Positions 44,709 to 53,905 of a stretch of 64,000 nucleotides of DNA are shown here, in pieces (position 1 is the first letter of the stretch; each line of letters begins with the position of its first letter). The notes under the pieces were generated by a model. The model had not been told where the DNA came from. It worked only from the letters and a program-made list of their open reading frames with translations, and did not search any database. Source of the stretch: Myroides fluvii (GTDB lineage Bacteria > Bacteroidota > Bacteroidia > Flavobacteriales > Flavobacteriaceae); the NCBI RefSeq assembly GCF_009792295.1, contig NZ_CP039934.1:2438501-2502500 (forward strand). The letters run 5' to 3'. The translations under genes were made by a program, and so were the position numbers.

Positions 44709-44928
44709 ATTGATTGAGTTATGATTCGTGAAGATAATGAAAAAAGAAAAAAAACAAAGTATTTTCGCGTGTTTTACCCGATTACTTTTCTTTTTTCTGT
44801 AACAGAAGTTGGAGTTGCCACACAATAAAAAAGAGTTGACAAAAGCAACTATCCTCCAGAGGGATGACTCCTTATCTATCATTTTATTTCGTATTCATTC
44901 CTCCTGTGTCGTTTGCTTCAACTCATTT

Positions 44929-45420
44929 TTATTCTTCTTTATTCATCAAAGGTACAGTTGCTTTAAAACTTAAAGTGGTTTCTTGTGTTAAGGTTTGTTC
45001 AATTAATTTAAAATGCAATTGATCAACTTCAGCAGGAATCTTTAGTTTTATTGTTTGTCGGTAATTGTATCCATAGATTAAATTACCTTCTTTTCCAAAA
45101 CCACTTTTTGGCTCAACATAACAAGTTAGTATTAGTTGATTTCCCTCAATTTCTTCAATCATTTGAATGCGGTTTAATTTTCTTGCCCTTAGTCCAGAAG
45201 AACTATACCAACCTTGTATTGCTACAATAGCCTGACGTCCCCAAAATGAGTTTCTTATTTCGAGAAGTTTAATCGTAGGCTCTAACTGAGGGTTCTCCTT
45301 GTCGAGCTGTTTCGTCTGTTCTTTTCCACTGTACGTATATTGCGTAGGAGTGAGCATCAAAGGAGAAGAGCTACATCCTATAAGTGCCAAGAAAAAGAAA
45401 GACATACAAAACAATTTCAT
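44929..45420 (-). CDS. Putative lipoprotein (163 aa)
   Basis: I place the start at ATG 45420, where MKLFCMSFFFLALIGCSSS is a clear lipoprotein signal with lipobox Cys16. A longer frame from 45525 would put 35 unrelated residues before it. The mature part is charged, beta-rich and carries no motif I know. It starts 11 bp after the stop of the SUFU gene, so both are probably co-transcribed. Confidence 0.6.
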   Translation of the reverse strand: MKLFCMSFFFLALIGCSSSPLMLTPTQYTYSGKEQTKQLDKENPQLEPTIKLLEIRNSFWGRQAIVAIQGWYSSSGLRARKLNRIQMIEEIEGNQLILTCYVEPKSGFGKEGNLIYGYNYRQTIKLKIPAEVDQLHFKLIEQTLTQETTLSFKATVPLMNKEE

Positions 45421-45431
45421 GCTGTTATTCT

Positions 45432-46079
45432 TTATTTTCGATCTAAATCCGTAAGTAGTAGCGGATTGTTTTGACGTAAGTTTATAATTAATTTTTCTGT
45501 TTCTGATAGCTTGGGATTTCCCCATAATTGATCCAGTTCTTTTTGTGTGATACCTACCATTTGCAAAAAATCTACCCGTCCGTGTGGGGTGTCAATGAAA
45601 CCTAATTCCGGATCTTGAACAAATGCGATACCAACTAAATCGGTATTGTATTCTAATCGGATAGGGCTATTGGTAGGGATGAAGTGAAATTCTTCAAACC
45701 ATTTACCCGAATCAAAAACGTATTTAGCGAGATTTTGCATCAAGTTCATCGCCCAATGGATATTGTCATCGCCCTGCTGTTTGAAGCGAAATGTCAATTC
45801 AAAACCAAAGCCACTGTATTCCGCACCTAATTTTTCTTCATCGTAGTACAAATTAGAAAAACCATAGCTCACTAAGTGAAAGTGATCTTCTTGTTGTGCA
45901 CTTTGGTAAACGCTTAATCCATCTAAAGGATTTTCTCCTCCTAAGGAGAAAGGTAATCGATTGCCAAAATGTTGCGGTTTTTGATTTCCGTATAGTTGAT
46001 CCAATGTGGCTGTAATGCAATCCCATCCCACAGCATCTTCTTCGTTGTATGTTTGTTTATATTCTTCTATTGTCATCAT
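45432..46079 (-). CDS. Suppressor-of-fused (SUFU) domain protein
   Basis: A 215-residue bacterial SUFU protein. The start MMTIEEYKQTYNEEDAVGWD and the segments HFHLVSYGFSNLYYDEEKLG, FGFELTFRF and GRVDFLQMVGIT fit the SUFU fold. In bacteria SUFU proteins are known as immunity proteins in polymorphic toxin systems. No toxin gene is visible here, so it may be an orphan or have another role. It heads a leftward pair with the lipoprotein gene. Confidence 0.8.
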   Translation of the reverse strand: MMTIEEYKQTYNEEDAVGWDCITATLDQLYGNQKPQHFGNRLPFSLGGENPLDGLSVYQSAQQEDHFHLVSYGFSNLYYDEEKLGAEYSGFGFELTFRFKQQGDDNIHWAMNLMQNLAKYVFDSGKWFEEFHFIPTNSPIRLEYNTDLVGIAFVQDPELGFIDTPHGRVDFLQMVGITQKELDQLWGNPKLSETEKLIINLRQNNPLLLTDLDRK

Positions 46080-46556
46080 TCTATTTTTTGATGAGTATAA
46101 AATTACTTTAAATTGTTGGGTGCGTTTATCCCTAATTATAGGGGAATATGACGCGGTTTGTTTTCACAAGGTTAGTGAAAAGAGGAGCAATTCCATTCTT
46201 CTAAGATAGCACAAAAAAATCGCTCCTAGTAAACTACGAGCGATTCAGAACAAAATTGTAAGTAATAATATAGTTTTTTTCAGCGCAATTTTTACTTCAT
46301 CTTACTTAAGTCAAAATTCACATATTTTCGCTAATTGCGAAATCCCTAATTATAGTTATTTTTCGCACGAACCTTTAAAAGGTAAATAATTTAAACCGCA
46401 CAATTAAAAAAGGAATCCTTTTTTGTGATAGATGGAGAAGTGAGCAGAAAAAGTAATAGACGATTGTGACAATATGTGTCTATTTCTTTGTAAATAGATG
46501 AACGAACTGTTATTAAATCCTTACTTTTGCGAACAGAATATTTGAAAAAAAGGTAT
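46080..46556. other. Divergent region between SUFU and LtaS-like genes, with an orphan terminator
   Basis: About 477 bp without a gene. It holds the orphan terminator (46214-46246), an AAAAAAGGAATCCTTTTTT dyad (46406-46424) and the 14-bp ATCCCTAATTATAG at 46128-46141 and again at 46342-46355. TACTTTTG (46522-46529) is a perfect -7 box for the rightward gene. Confidence 0.6.
46214..46246 (-). terminator. Orphan terminator-like hairpin, leftward
   Basis: AATCGCTCxTAGT pairs with ACTAxGAGCGATT around AA; on the minus strand it is followed by TTTTTTTGTGC. It lies 135 bp upstream of the SUFU start with no coding gene to its right. Confidence 0.75.
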
Positions 46557-48596
46557 ATGAATCTTAATCTTTTCCGAAAAACAGTCTGGAATGGACTGCG
46601 TTATTTTTTGTTTTTTGTTGTTTTATTTGCACTGGGTCGCTTCGTGTTTCTCTTGAGTTATGGAGCATCTGAAGTTTTTGAAAATGAAAAAGGAAAGATT
46701 GTAGAAGCATTTATTGTAGGTGCGCGTTTTGATGTATCTGCTATCTGTTATGGTTTTTTGCCACTTGTGCTTTTTTGGTTGAGTTCGTTATTTGTACCCA
46801 AAAAATACGAGTTGGGCTTCAGTAAAGTTTATGCTGGTTTTGCTCGCTATTATTTGTTGTTTGTTGCCGTGGTTTTCTTAACACTGATTATTGTCGATTA
46901 CTTTTTTTATCAGTTTTTTCAGTCGCACATCAACTTGCTGTTCTTTGGAATCTTTGCTGATGATACAACGGCTGTATTAACTTCCGTTTGGACAGATTAT
47001 CCTTTGTTATCTATTGCTTTGGTTTACCTCGTTGTACTTATAGCTTGGTTGTATTGGAGTAAGCGTATCAAGCGAAGTGTAGTTCAACCCGCTCAATCTC
47101 GTGCAAAAATCTATGGTTTAATCGGATTGTTGATTTTTCCTTTGTTCTTCGTTGGAATGAGAGGAAGTGTAGGTGTATTTACACTGAGAAGAGAACATAC
47201 CAATATCTCAAAAAATGAATTTGTCAATTCGTTGTGCTATAATGCTTTATATTCCTTGAAGTTTGCTAATTCAGAACGAAAAGAAAATGCAATTAATCCT
47301 GATATTGAGCGTGAATTACAAGCCAGTGGCTTTGCTAGTGCGGAAGAAGCACAGTTGAGTTATAAAGCAGAGAGTGAACGCGAATTGTTCAATCAAGCGT
47401 TGTTTACTCAAACAAAACACAAGGAATTCTTAGCTCAAAATCCACCAAATGTTGTGTTTTTACAAATGGAAAGTATGAGTAATCATTACTTTGATTTGAA
47501 TAATGAGACTTTAAATTTACTTGGAGATTTAAGCAAAGAATTGCCGAATCTCTACTACTTTAAAAATAGTTTATCTGCTTATAACGGAACGATTCAAACC
47601 TTAGAGGATTTTATCTTGGGTACCCCAAAAACGATTATCTCTCAATCGGTTTATTTTGATACCCCTTTTGCTAGTTCAATTGCTTTGCCTTTTAAACAAA
47701 GTGGATATGAAACGTACTTTTTAACAGGTGCCAGTATTTCGTGGAGAAATATTGATAATATGATTAAGAAGCAAAAGTTTGATGTGATTCAAGGAAAAAA
47801 TTTCATTCAAGAGAAATTCCCAGAAGCGGCAGAATTTGCCTGGGGGATTCACGATGGGTATTTGTTTGATTATATTCAAGCCACATTGAAAGAGTCCGAA
47901 ACGCCTAAATTTATTTTTGGATTGACAATCAGTAATCACACACCTTTTGAAGTGCCTGCTTATTATAAAAAGCAAAAGATTACGATGAGTGAAGAGATGA
48001 AGAAAAAAATTAGAGTAGACGAACAAACAGCCTATGCTAATTTTTATTCGCACCAATATGCAGCTTCAGAATTGGCTCGTTTCATTAAAGAAATTCGCAA
48101 TTCTCCTTTAGGAGAAAATACAATTATTGTAGCTTCTGGAGATCATAATATCCGTCAAGTTTTTGAGTATACCCCAGAGGAAGGGTTTTTGAAAAGAAGT
48201 GTACCGATCTTGATGTATATTCCTGAAAAGTATAAACCGGCCTTTTTTGATGCCAATGTATTGGCTTCACACAAAGATATTTTTCCTACTATTTTCAATT
48301 TAGCGCTGTCTGATGCCTCTTATTTTTATACGGGTGATGATCTTTTTGATCCAGCGGTAGAGCATCGCTTTGCATTGAATGATTATAACTTTATTGCAGA
48401 TGATAAAGGAGCTATTGCCATTGAAAATAATCAGCCCTATTATTATACTTGGGCAAACCAAGAAAAGAGAAAATTACAAATAGGGGATAATTCGTCTAGT
48501 CATGCTCTTTATTTACAGCATAAAATGCAAGCGTATACGGTGATGAAAACAGTAGAAATTTACAAGAGCATCAACCAGCATCAAAAATCGAACTAG
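46557..48596 (+). CDS. LTA-synthase-like sulfatase-fold membrane protein
   Basis: A 679-residue inner-membrane enzyme. I use the ATG at 46557; the TTG-initiated frame from 46527 begins inside the promoter's TACTTTTG box. Five N-terminal helices (about 12-190) lead to an extracytoplasmic alkaline-phosphatase-superfamily domain (about 290-640). It has FLQMESMSNHYFD, the catalytic-threonine region YNGTIQTLEDFILG, and the metal-binding TISNHTPFE and ASGDHNIRQ motifs. In Gram-negatives such proteins move phosphoglycerol or phosphoethanolamine to glycans or lipids. The target is unknown. Confidence 0.85.
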   Translation: MNLNLFRKTVWNGLRYFLFFVVLFALGRFVFLLSYGASEVFENEKGKIVEAFIVGARFDVSAICYGFLPLVLFWLSSLFVPKKYELGFSKVYAGFARYYLLFVAVVFLTLIIVDYFFYQFFQSHINLLFFGIFADDTTAVLTSVWTDYPLLSIALVYLVVLIAWLYWSKRIKRSVVQPAQSRAKIYGLIGLLIFPLFFVGMRGSVGVFTLRREHTNISKNEFVNSLCYNALYSLKFANSERKENAINPDIERELQASGFASAEEAQLSYKAESERELFNQALFTQTKHKEFLAQNPPNVVFLQMESMSNHYFDLNNETLNLLGDLSKELPNLYYFKNSLSAYNGTIQTLEDFILGTPKTIISQSVYFDTPFASSIALPFKQSGYETYFLTGASISWRNIDNMIKKQKFDVIQGKNFIQEKFPEAAEFAWGIHDGYLFDYIQATLKESETPKFIFGLTISNHTPFEVPAYYKKQKITMSEEMKKKIRVDEQTAYANFYSHQYAASELARFIKEIRNSPLGENTIIVASGDHNIRQVFEYTPEEGFLKRSVPILMYIPEKYKPAFFDANVLASHKDIFPTIFNLALSDASYFYTGDDLFDPAVEHRFALNDYNFIADDKGAIAIENNQPYYYTWANQEKRKLQIGDNSSSHALYLQHKMQAYTVMKTVEIYKSINQHQKSN

Positions 48597-48617
48597 GTTC
48601 TGTAGTTCTTTTTTTGT
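48590..48617 (+). terminator. Terminator overlapping the LtaS-like stop codon
   Basis: GAACTA pairs with TAGTTC around GGTTCTG, followed by TTTTTTTG. The TAG stop lies in the left arm. Confidence 0.7.
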
Positions 48618-48666
48618 TTTTTTAATTGTAAATAATTAATTTAAAGCAAATTAAAAAACAAAACCG

Positions 48667-48894
48667 ATGAAAAAGTATCTATTGTTACTTGTGTTTTTCT
48701 TGTTAGTAGGGACACAAGCTTTTGCCAGTTCTGGCGGAAATGCAGGAATTTTAGGAGGTGTTGGATTAGGAACTATTATTGCAATTGTAGCTTCTTGGTC
48801 GCGGAATAAATCTGTGCTCTGGGCTATTATTCACGGATTGTTAGGATGGATTTATGTGATCTATTTTGTACTAACACCGAGTAAAAATAAATAA
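48667..48894 (+). CDS. Unknown small exported membrane protein (75 aa)
   Basis: A 75-residue protein. MKKYLLLLVFFLLVGTQAFA is a good signal peptide, then a glycine-rich GGNAGILGGVGLGTIIAIVASW helix and a C-terminal helix WAIIHGLLGWIYVIYFVL. It looks like the small Bacteroidetes membrane proteins found near envelope genes, with no function known. A terminator follows directly. Confidence 0.6.
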   Translation: MKKYLLLLVFFLLVGTQAFASSGGNAGILGGVGLGTIIAIVASWSRNKSVLWAIIHGLLGWIYVIYFVLTPSKNK

Positions 48895-48901
48895 ACGAAC
48901 A

Positions 48902-48938
48902 AAAAAAGAGATTTGGAAAGGGTCCAAATCTCTTTTTA
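48902..48938. terminator. Bidirectional terminator before ferredoxin
   Basis: AAAGAGATTTGGA-AAGGG-TCCAAATCTCTTT with A- and T-rich flanks. It serves the small gene (+) and the ferredoxin gene (-). Confidence 0.92.
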
Positions 48939-48987
48939 GTTATGAAATATCTCAGCTGATTGCTGTGATTTTTTCAGTCTACATCAA

Positions 48988-49341
<354 letters not shown>

Positions 49342-49411
49342 TTATATTTTGTTTTATATGTATTAACTTTGCTACAAATTTACACCCAAAACATTTCACA
49401 AACAAATCAAT

Positions 49412-50470
49412 ATGGATTTAGAAGCTAAAAAAAAAGCATTTATAACGTTAGGAGATTTTTTAAGACAATTTGCTAATAACGAATTCGTAAAAAGTGAAGA
49501 AGTTGAATATAATGACGCTTTTTTTTCATCATTTGAAGCTTTAATTGAATCTTCAGTACACTATAACGGATGGTTTATTAAAGAGCAAGTTATTGTCGCA
49601 GTTAAATCTTGGGCTGATGCATTAACAGCTGAAAATATTGAAACGTGGTGTTCGATGTATGATTTTTCAAGGGAACCCCGTAAAAAAGTAGGACTAATTT
49701 TAGCTGGTAATATTCCTTTGGTAGGGTTTCACGATTTCTTGTCAGTCTTGCTTTCAGGTAATATCGCCTTGGTTAAGTTGTCATCCAATGATCAAAAGCT
49801 TTTACCTACTCTTGCTGCTTATCTTATTGCTGTTGAACCGCAATTGAAAGAGCGCATTGTTTTTATAGAAGGTAAAATGGAAGGTTTTGAAGCTGTAATT
49901 GCTACAGGAAGTAATAATACAGCCCGTTACTTTGATTATTATTTTAGTAGTGTTCCACACGTGATTCGCAAAAATCGAAATTCAGTGGCTCTATTAACGG
50001 GAGCAGAAACGCCAGAACAACTAACTGCCCTAGGAAAAGATATCTTTACTTTTTATGGATTAGGTTGTCGAAATGTATCCAAACTATTTGTGCCAAAAGA
50101 CTATAATTTTGATGCTTTTTTCCAGGGAATGTATGCGTATAAAGAAGTTATTGAATACGAAAGATATGCCAATAATTACGATTATAATAAAGCGGTTTTC
50201 TTGATGAGCGAGTTTAAATTGTTAGATAATGGCTTTTTAACGATAAAAGAAGATGCTTCTTATGCATCGCCAATCTCCTCTGTATATTATGAATATTATG
50301 ATACACTTGATGAGGTGGTGGATCAATTGCGTAAGGATCAGGATAAGATACAGTGTATTGTGTCCAATGACTTAACAGAGGATAGTATTGCTTTTGGGCA
50401 AACACAACATCCGCAGCTGTGGGATTATGCCGATCAGGTGGATACCCTTGAATTTTTGCTAAAATTATAA
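49412..50470 (+). CDS. Acyl-CoA reductase, LuxC-like
   Basis: A 352-residue aldehyde-dehydrogenase-superfamily protein of the LuxC/acyl-CoA reductase branch. VGLILAGNIPLVGFHDFLS and the catalytic-cysteine block GLGCRNVSKLFVPKDY are typical. LuxC proper is about 480 residues, so this is a short form. It would reduce acyl-CoA or acyl-phosphate to aldehyde. serC starts 4 bp later, so a serine-pathway link is plausible but unproven. A TAACTTTG box lies upstream (49364-49371). Confidence 0.85.
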   Translation: MDLEAKKKAFITLGDFLRQFANNEFVKSEEVEYNDAFFSSFEALIESSVHYNGWFIKEQVIVAVKSWADALTAENIETWCSMYDFSREPRKKVGLILAGNIPLVGFHDFLSVLLSGNIALVKLSSNDQKLLPTLAAYLIAVEPQLKERIVFIEGKMEGFEAVIATGSNNTARYFDYYFSSVPHVIRKNRNSVALLTGAETPEQLTALGKDIFTFYGLGCRNVSKLFVPKDYNFDAFFQGMYAYKEVIEYERYANNYDYNKAVFLMSEFKLLDNGFLTIKEDASYASPISSVYYEYYDTLDEVVDQLRKDQDKIQCIVSNDLTEDSIAFGQTQHPQLWDYADQVDTLEFLLKL

Positions 50471-50474
50471 CCCC

Positions 50475-51542
50475 ATGAAACAGGTACATAACTTTTGTGC
50501 GGGACCTAGTTTGTTGCCTCAAACGGTATACGAACAAGCCGCTCAGGCCGTTCTCAATTTTGAAGATACGGGAATGTCTATTTTGTCTATTTCTCACCGA
50601 AGTAAAGAATTTATTGCCGTTCTTGAAGAAGCGAGGCAGTTGAGTTTAGAGCTGTTGGGATTAGAGCAAAAAGGTTATGTCGCTTTATTTTTACAAGGGG
50701 GAGCAAGTATGGAATTCTTACGTGTTCCCTATAGTTTAATGCAACAAAAAGCAGCGTATATCAATACAGGTACCTGGTCTAGTAAAGCCATTGAACAAGC
50801 ACAAATGCTTGGTGAAGTAAAGGTTATTGCGAGTTCGGAAGATCAGCATTTTTCCTATATTCCCAAAAATGTGCGCGTAGAGGAGGCTGTTGATTACGTT
50901 CATTTTACGTCGAATAATACCATTTATGGGACGCAGTTTACTTATATCCCTCAAACCAATGCTCCATTAGTTTGTGATATGAGTTCGGATATTTTTTCAC
51001 GCGAATTTGACTGCGACAAGATTGATTTAATTTATGCGGGAGCTCAGAAAAATATTGGGTCTGCAGGGGTTAGTTTGATTCTAGTTAAGGAAGAAATTCT
51101 CGGAAAAACAAAACGAGCTATTCCGCAAATGTTAGACTACCAAGAGCACATCGCCAAAGATAGTTTGTATCATACAGCCAATGTATTTGCGGTTTACACC
51201 TGTTTGTTAAACCTGAGATGGCTTAAACAACAGGGAGGTGTTGCAGCTATTGAAGGTATCAATAATAAAAAAGCAGCCCTGTTATATCAAACAATAGATG
51301 AATTGGATTTTGTATCAGGAACGGCAGCCATCGAAGATCGATCAAAAATGAACGCCACATTTACGTTTAAAGAAGAGGGAATGAATACAATCTTCGATCA
51401 ACTTTGTATGGAGGCTCAAGTTGCCAATATCAAAGGACATCGTTCGGTGGGAGGATATCGTGCCTCTTTGTACAATGCCGTATCCCTCCAAAGTGTAGAA
51501 GTACTAACTTCAGTATTACACCAAATGAAGACTTTAGTCTAA
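50475..51542 (+). CDS. serC: Phosphoserine aminotransferase
   Basis: Converts 3-phosphohydroxypyruvate to phosphoserine with glutamate. A 355-residue PLP enzyme. The N-terminus HNFCAGPSLLPQTVYEQ, the PLP-lysine motif YAGAQKNIGSAGVSL (about 191-205) and the KGHRSVGGYRASLYNA end are all intact. It lies 4 bp after the acyl-CoA reductase gene and 19 bp before the dehydrogenase-like gene, so three or four genes form one operon. Confidence 0.97.
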   Translation: MKQVHNFCAGPSLLPQTVYEQAAQAVLNFEDTGMSILSISHRSKEFIAVLEEARQLSLELLGLEQKGYVALFLQGGASMEFLRVPYSLMQQKAAYINTGTWSSKAIEQAQMLGEVKVIASSEDQHFSYIPKNVRVEEAVDYVHFTSNNTIYGTQFTYIPQTNAPLVCDMSSDIFSREFDCDKIDLIYAGAQKNIGSAGVSLILVKEEILGKTKRAIPQMLDYQEHIAKDSLYHTANVFAVYTCLLNLRWLKQQGGVAAIEGINNKKAALLYQTIDELDFVSGTAAIEDRSKMNATFTFKEEGMNTIFDQLCMEAQVANIKGHRSVGGYRASLYNAVSLQSVEVLTSVLHQMKTLV

Positions 51543-51561
51543 CTTGCTAAATTAGAGAATA

Positions 51562-52512
51562 ATGAGAGTATTAGCCAATGATGGTATACCAGAACATAGT
51601 AAACAAGCATTAGAATCGTTAGGATTTGAAATAAAGGAAGTACGCGTAGCGCATGAGCAAGTAGTAGCGTATACTCAAAAAAATGAAATCGACGTTTTGT
51701 TGGTACAGCAAGGAACTTTGTTGAACAAAGCGATGATTGATGAATTAAAGCATTTAAAAGCCATTGTTTTTGCAGGGGTTGTGGTGAATTTAGAGTTGAT
51801 TGATTACATCAAGAGTAATGGGATAACCGTACTTTGGGCCGAAGAATCGTTGGCCAATGCAACGGCAGAAATGGTATTGGCTCATTTATTTAACGGTGCT
51901 AGATTGCTACAAGAAGCCAATAGAAATATGCCTTTAGAAGGGGATACGATGTTTAAATCCCTTCAGCAATCCTATAGTTCAGGTATTGAAATAGCTGGGA
52001 AAACGCTTGGAATTATCGGCATGAATTTAGCCGGGCAATTTTTAGCACAAAAGGCCTTGGGATTAGGGATGCATGTGGTGTATACCGATACAGCAACACC
52101 CCAAGTGCAAACAGAGTTTGAATTGCCAAATGGACTAGTGTTTCCAATCAATATGGAATCAATCGCGATGGATACACTACTTGAGCAGTCTCATTTTATC
52201 TCGGTACACACAAAATATTTTCAGCGTTATGTTGTCAATAAAGAGTCTTTTGAAAAAGCGCAGAACCTTATTGGGGTAATCAATTGTGCCTATCCTGAAG
52301 CGATTAATGAAGTAGATTTAGTCGATGAGGTAAACAAAGAAACTATTCTTTTTGCAGGATTAGATCGCTTTGAAGAAGAGCCTCATCCCGTGATTCAAGT
52401 TCTGATGCAACCTGCTTTTTCATTGTCACCTAATATTGCAACAGCGACTCATGAAAGTCAACACCAAGTATGGTCTGAAATAACTGTTAAAATAAAAGAA
52501 TTGTTGAATTAA
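51562..52512 (+). CDS. 2-hydroxyacid dehydrogenase-like protein with lost catalytic residues
   Basis: A 316-residue protein collinear with flavobacterial D-2-hydroxyacid (3-phosphoglycerate) dehydrogenases: NRNMPLEGDT, GIEIAGKTLGIIG and GLDRFEEEPHP are recognisable. The family's key points are changed. The NAD loop GxGxxG reads GMNLAG (about 155-160). The catalytic-Arg motif usually CARGG reads CAYPE (about 242-246). The catalytic His of LTPHIGAAT is Asn in LSPNIATAT (about 288-296). The substrate loop GRGGVGxDNID reads FAGVVVNLELID. The frame is intact. It is very likely not a working dehydrogenase. It lies 19 bp after serC. Confidence 0.88.
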   Translation: MRVLANDGIPEHSKQALESLGFEIKEVRVAHEQVVAYTQKNEIDVLLVQQGTLLNKAMIDELKHLKAIVFAGVVVNLELIDYIKSNGITVLWAEESLANATAEMVLAHLFNGARLLQEANRNMPLEGDTMFKSLQQSYSSGIEIAGKTLGIIGMNLAGQFLAQKALGLGMHVVYTDTATPQVQTEFELPNGLVFPINMESIAMDTLLEQSHFISVHTKYFQRYVVNKESFEKAQNLIGVINCAYPEAINEVDLVDEVNKETILFAGLDRFEEEPHPVIQVLMQPAFSLSPNIATATHESQHQVWSEITVKIKELLN

Positions 52513-52543
52513 TTGCTTAGTTTTATTTGAAATAATAAAAACT

Positions 52544-53029
52544 ATGGTAGCGCAAATTACAAAATTAATTGAGCAAGTCAGTGCAAAAGAAATCAGTGGA
52601 TCAGCAATTTCTAACGACTTAACTTCGGCTGTTACAAAAGAAACAGGAGACAGCATCATCAACGGATTTAAAGATAGTATCAGCAGTGGTAATATCAGTG
52701 GATTAACAGACCTTTTAAGTGGAGGTGTAGGTAATTTAACTTCCAATCCAATGGTGTCAGGAATGATCGGAAACTTAGTCTCAGGATTGACAGAGAAAAT
52801 AGGATTACCAGAAGGAGTAGCCTCAAATTTTGCAGGTACTGTAATTCCCTCTGTTATTGAACTGATTGTTTCGAAAGTACAAGGAGGAGAGAGTGGTTTT
52901 CAACTGACCGATCTAATCGGAGGATTAAGTAACGGAAATGGCGGAGGATTAAAAGATATGCTCGGTTCTCTTACCGGAGGAAAAGAGGGGTTAGGAGGAG
53001 CTATTGATGCATTAAAAGGATTGTTCTAG
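52544..53029 (+). CDS. Gly/Ser-rich small protein, DUF937-like
   Basis: A 161-residue soluble protein without signal peptide. It is rich in G, S, L and I and repeats segments such as GLTDLLSGGVGNL, GMIGNLVSGL and DLIGGLSNGNGGG. The pattern recalls DUF937 and other helical self-assembling proteins, but I am not sure. It lies 32 bp after the dehydrogenase-like gene and may be the last gene of the serC operon, as a strong terminator follows. Confidence 0.5.
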   Translation: MVAQITKLIEQVSAKEISGSAISNDLTSAVTKETGDSIINGFKDSISSGNISGLTDLLSGGVGNLTSNPMVSGMIGNLVSGLTEKIGLPEGVASNFAGTVIPSVIELIVSKVQGGESGFQLTDLIGGLSNGNGGGLKDMLGSLTGGKEGLGGAIDALKGLF

Positions 53030-53046
53030 GATCAAATAAAAATAAT

Positions 53047-53080
53047 AAAAAGGTTATTCCACATGGAATAACCTTTTTTG
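53047..53080 (+). terminator. Terminator after the DUF937-like gene
   Basis: AAGGTTATTCCA-CA-TGGAATAACCTT followed by T run; perfect stem. It ends the serC operon. Confidence 0.93.
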
Positions 53081-53106
53081 ATTATCTTGAAGAGTTATAA
53101 ATAAGC

Positions 53107-53823
53107 ATGATGTCAACCCAAGCCCTATTATTCGATTTTTTACAATTTCTGAGAAAACCTCATACAGAACCTCTTTTTCATCATAAAAAGCAAGCACTGT
53201 TTTTATCTTTTAAGCTTTGGCTTTACCTTTTTGTATTCATCATTTTTGGAGGAGTGTTTTTGGATTCTCTTGTGGATATTCCTATGCATGACCGTTTTGA
53301 AGAGGTCATGGAGCAAATAGGTATTTGGGGATTCGTTGGATTCGCAGTTATTTTAGGCCCTTTTTTGGAAGAAATTGCTTTTCGTTTGGCTATGCGTTTC
53401 CGTTTGAGAAATGTGATAGTGGGTGTTATTGCCTTTATAGCTTATATGACTCAAGCTGCATCTTATCCTGCTGAAAAGATGAGTTCTAATGGAACATTAT
53501 ATCTCTATACTTTTTCTGGTCTGCTTTTGGTCGGATTTCTTATTTTGTGTACCAAATATCCTTCTCTTTTAGCGAATTGGTGGACTGCTCATTTTCCTCT
53601 TGTTTTCTATGTCGCTTCTGTTTCCTTCGCTTTGATTCACATTTTTAATTTTGAGGAATTTCCCTTGCGCGTTGTTCTCCTTGCGCCTTTAATTACCTTA
53701 CCTCAATTTGTATTGGGATTGGGAATGGGGTATTTGCGTCTGCGCTTTGGGTTTTGGTATGGCTACCTATTTCACGTCTTAAATAATGGCTTTGCTGTTA
53801 GTATTTATTTACTCCTGCAATAA
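53107..53823 (+). CDS. CPBP family intramembrane glutamic protease
   Basis: A 238-residue membrane protein with the three CPBP motifs: EEIAFR (about 94-99), FALIH, and HVLNN near the C-terminus. About six helices are predicted. The client is unknown. It is a second CPBP member in the window (the other starts at 140) but the two are not close in sequence. It is preceded by a terminator and followed by the ElaA gene, 82 bp later. Confidence 0.85.
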   Translation: MMSTQALLFDFLQFLRKPHTEPLFHHKKQALFLSFKLWLYLFVFIIFGGVFLDSLVDIPMHDRFEEVMEQIGIWGFVGFAVILGPFLEEIAFRLAMRFRLRNVIVGVIAFIAYMTQAASYPAEKMSSNGTLYLYTFSGLLLVGFLILCTKYPSLLANWWTAHFPLVFYVASVSFALIHIFNFEEFPLRVVLLAPLITLPQFVLGLGMGYLRLRFGFWYGYLFHVLNNGFAVSIYLLLQ

Positions 53824-53905
53824 TGATAAACTCATTTAATAAAATGATGTGGAATGGTAGACAAATACCTATATTTTTTTAATTTTGTTCCAAATAATTG
53901 AAGTT

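Noticed and set aside
46527..46556. TTG start for the LtaS-like protein at 46527
   Set aside because: It begins inside the TACTTTTG promoter box; the ATG at 46557 is the better start.
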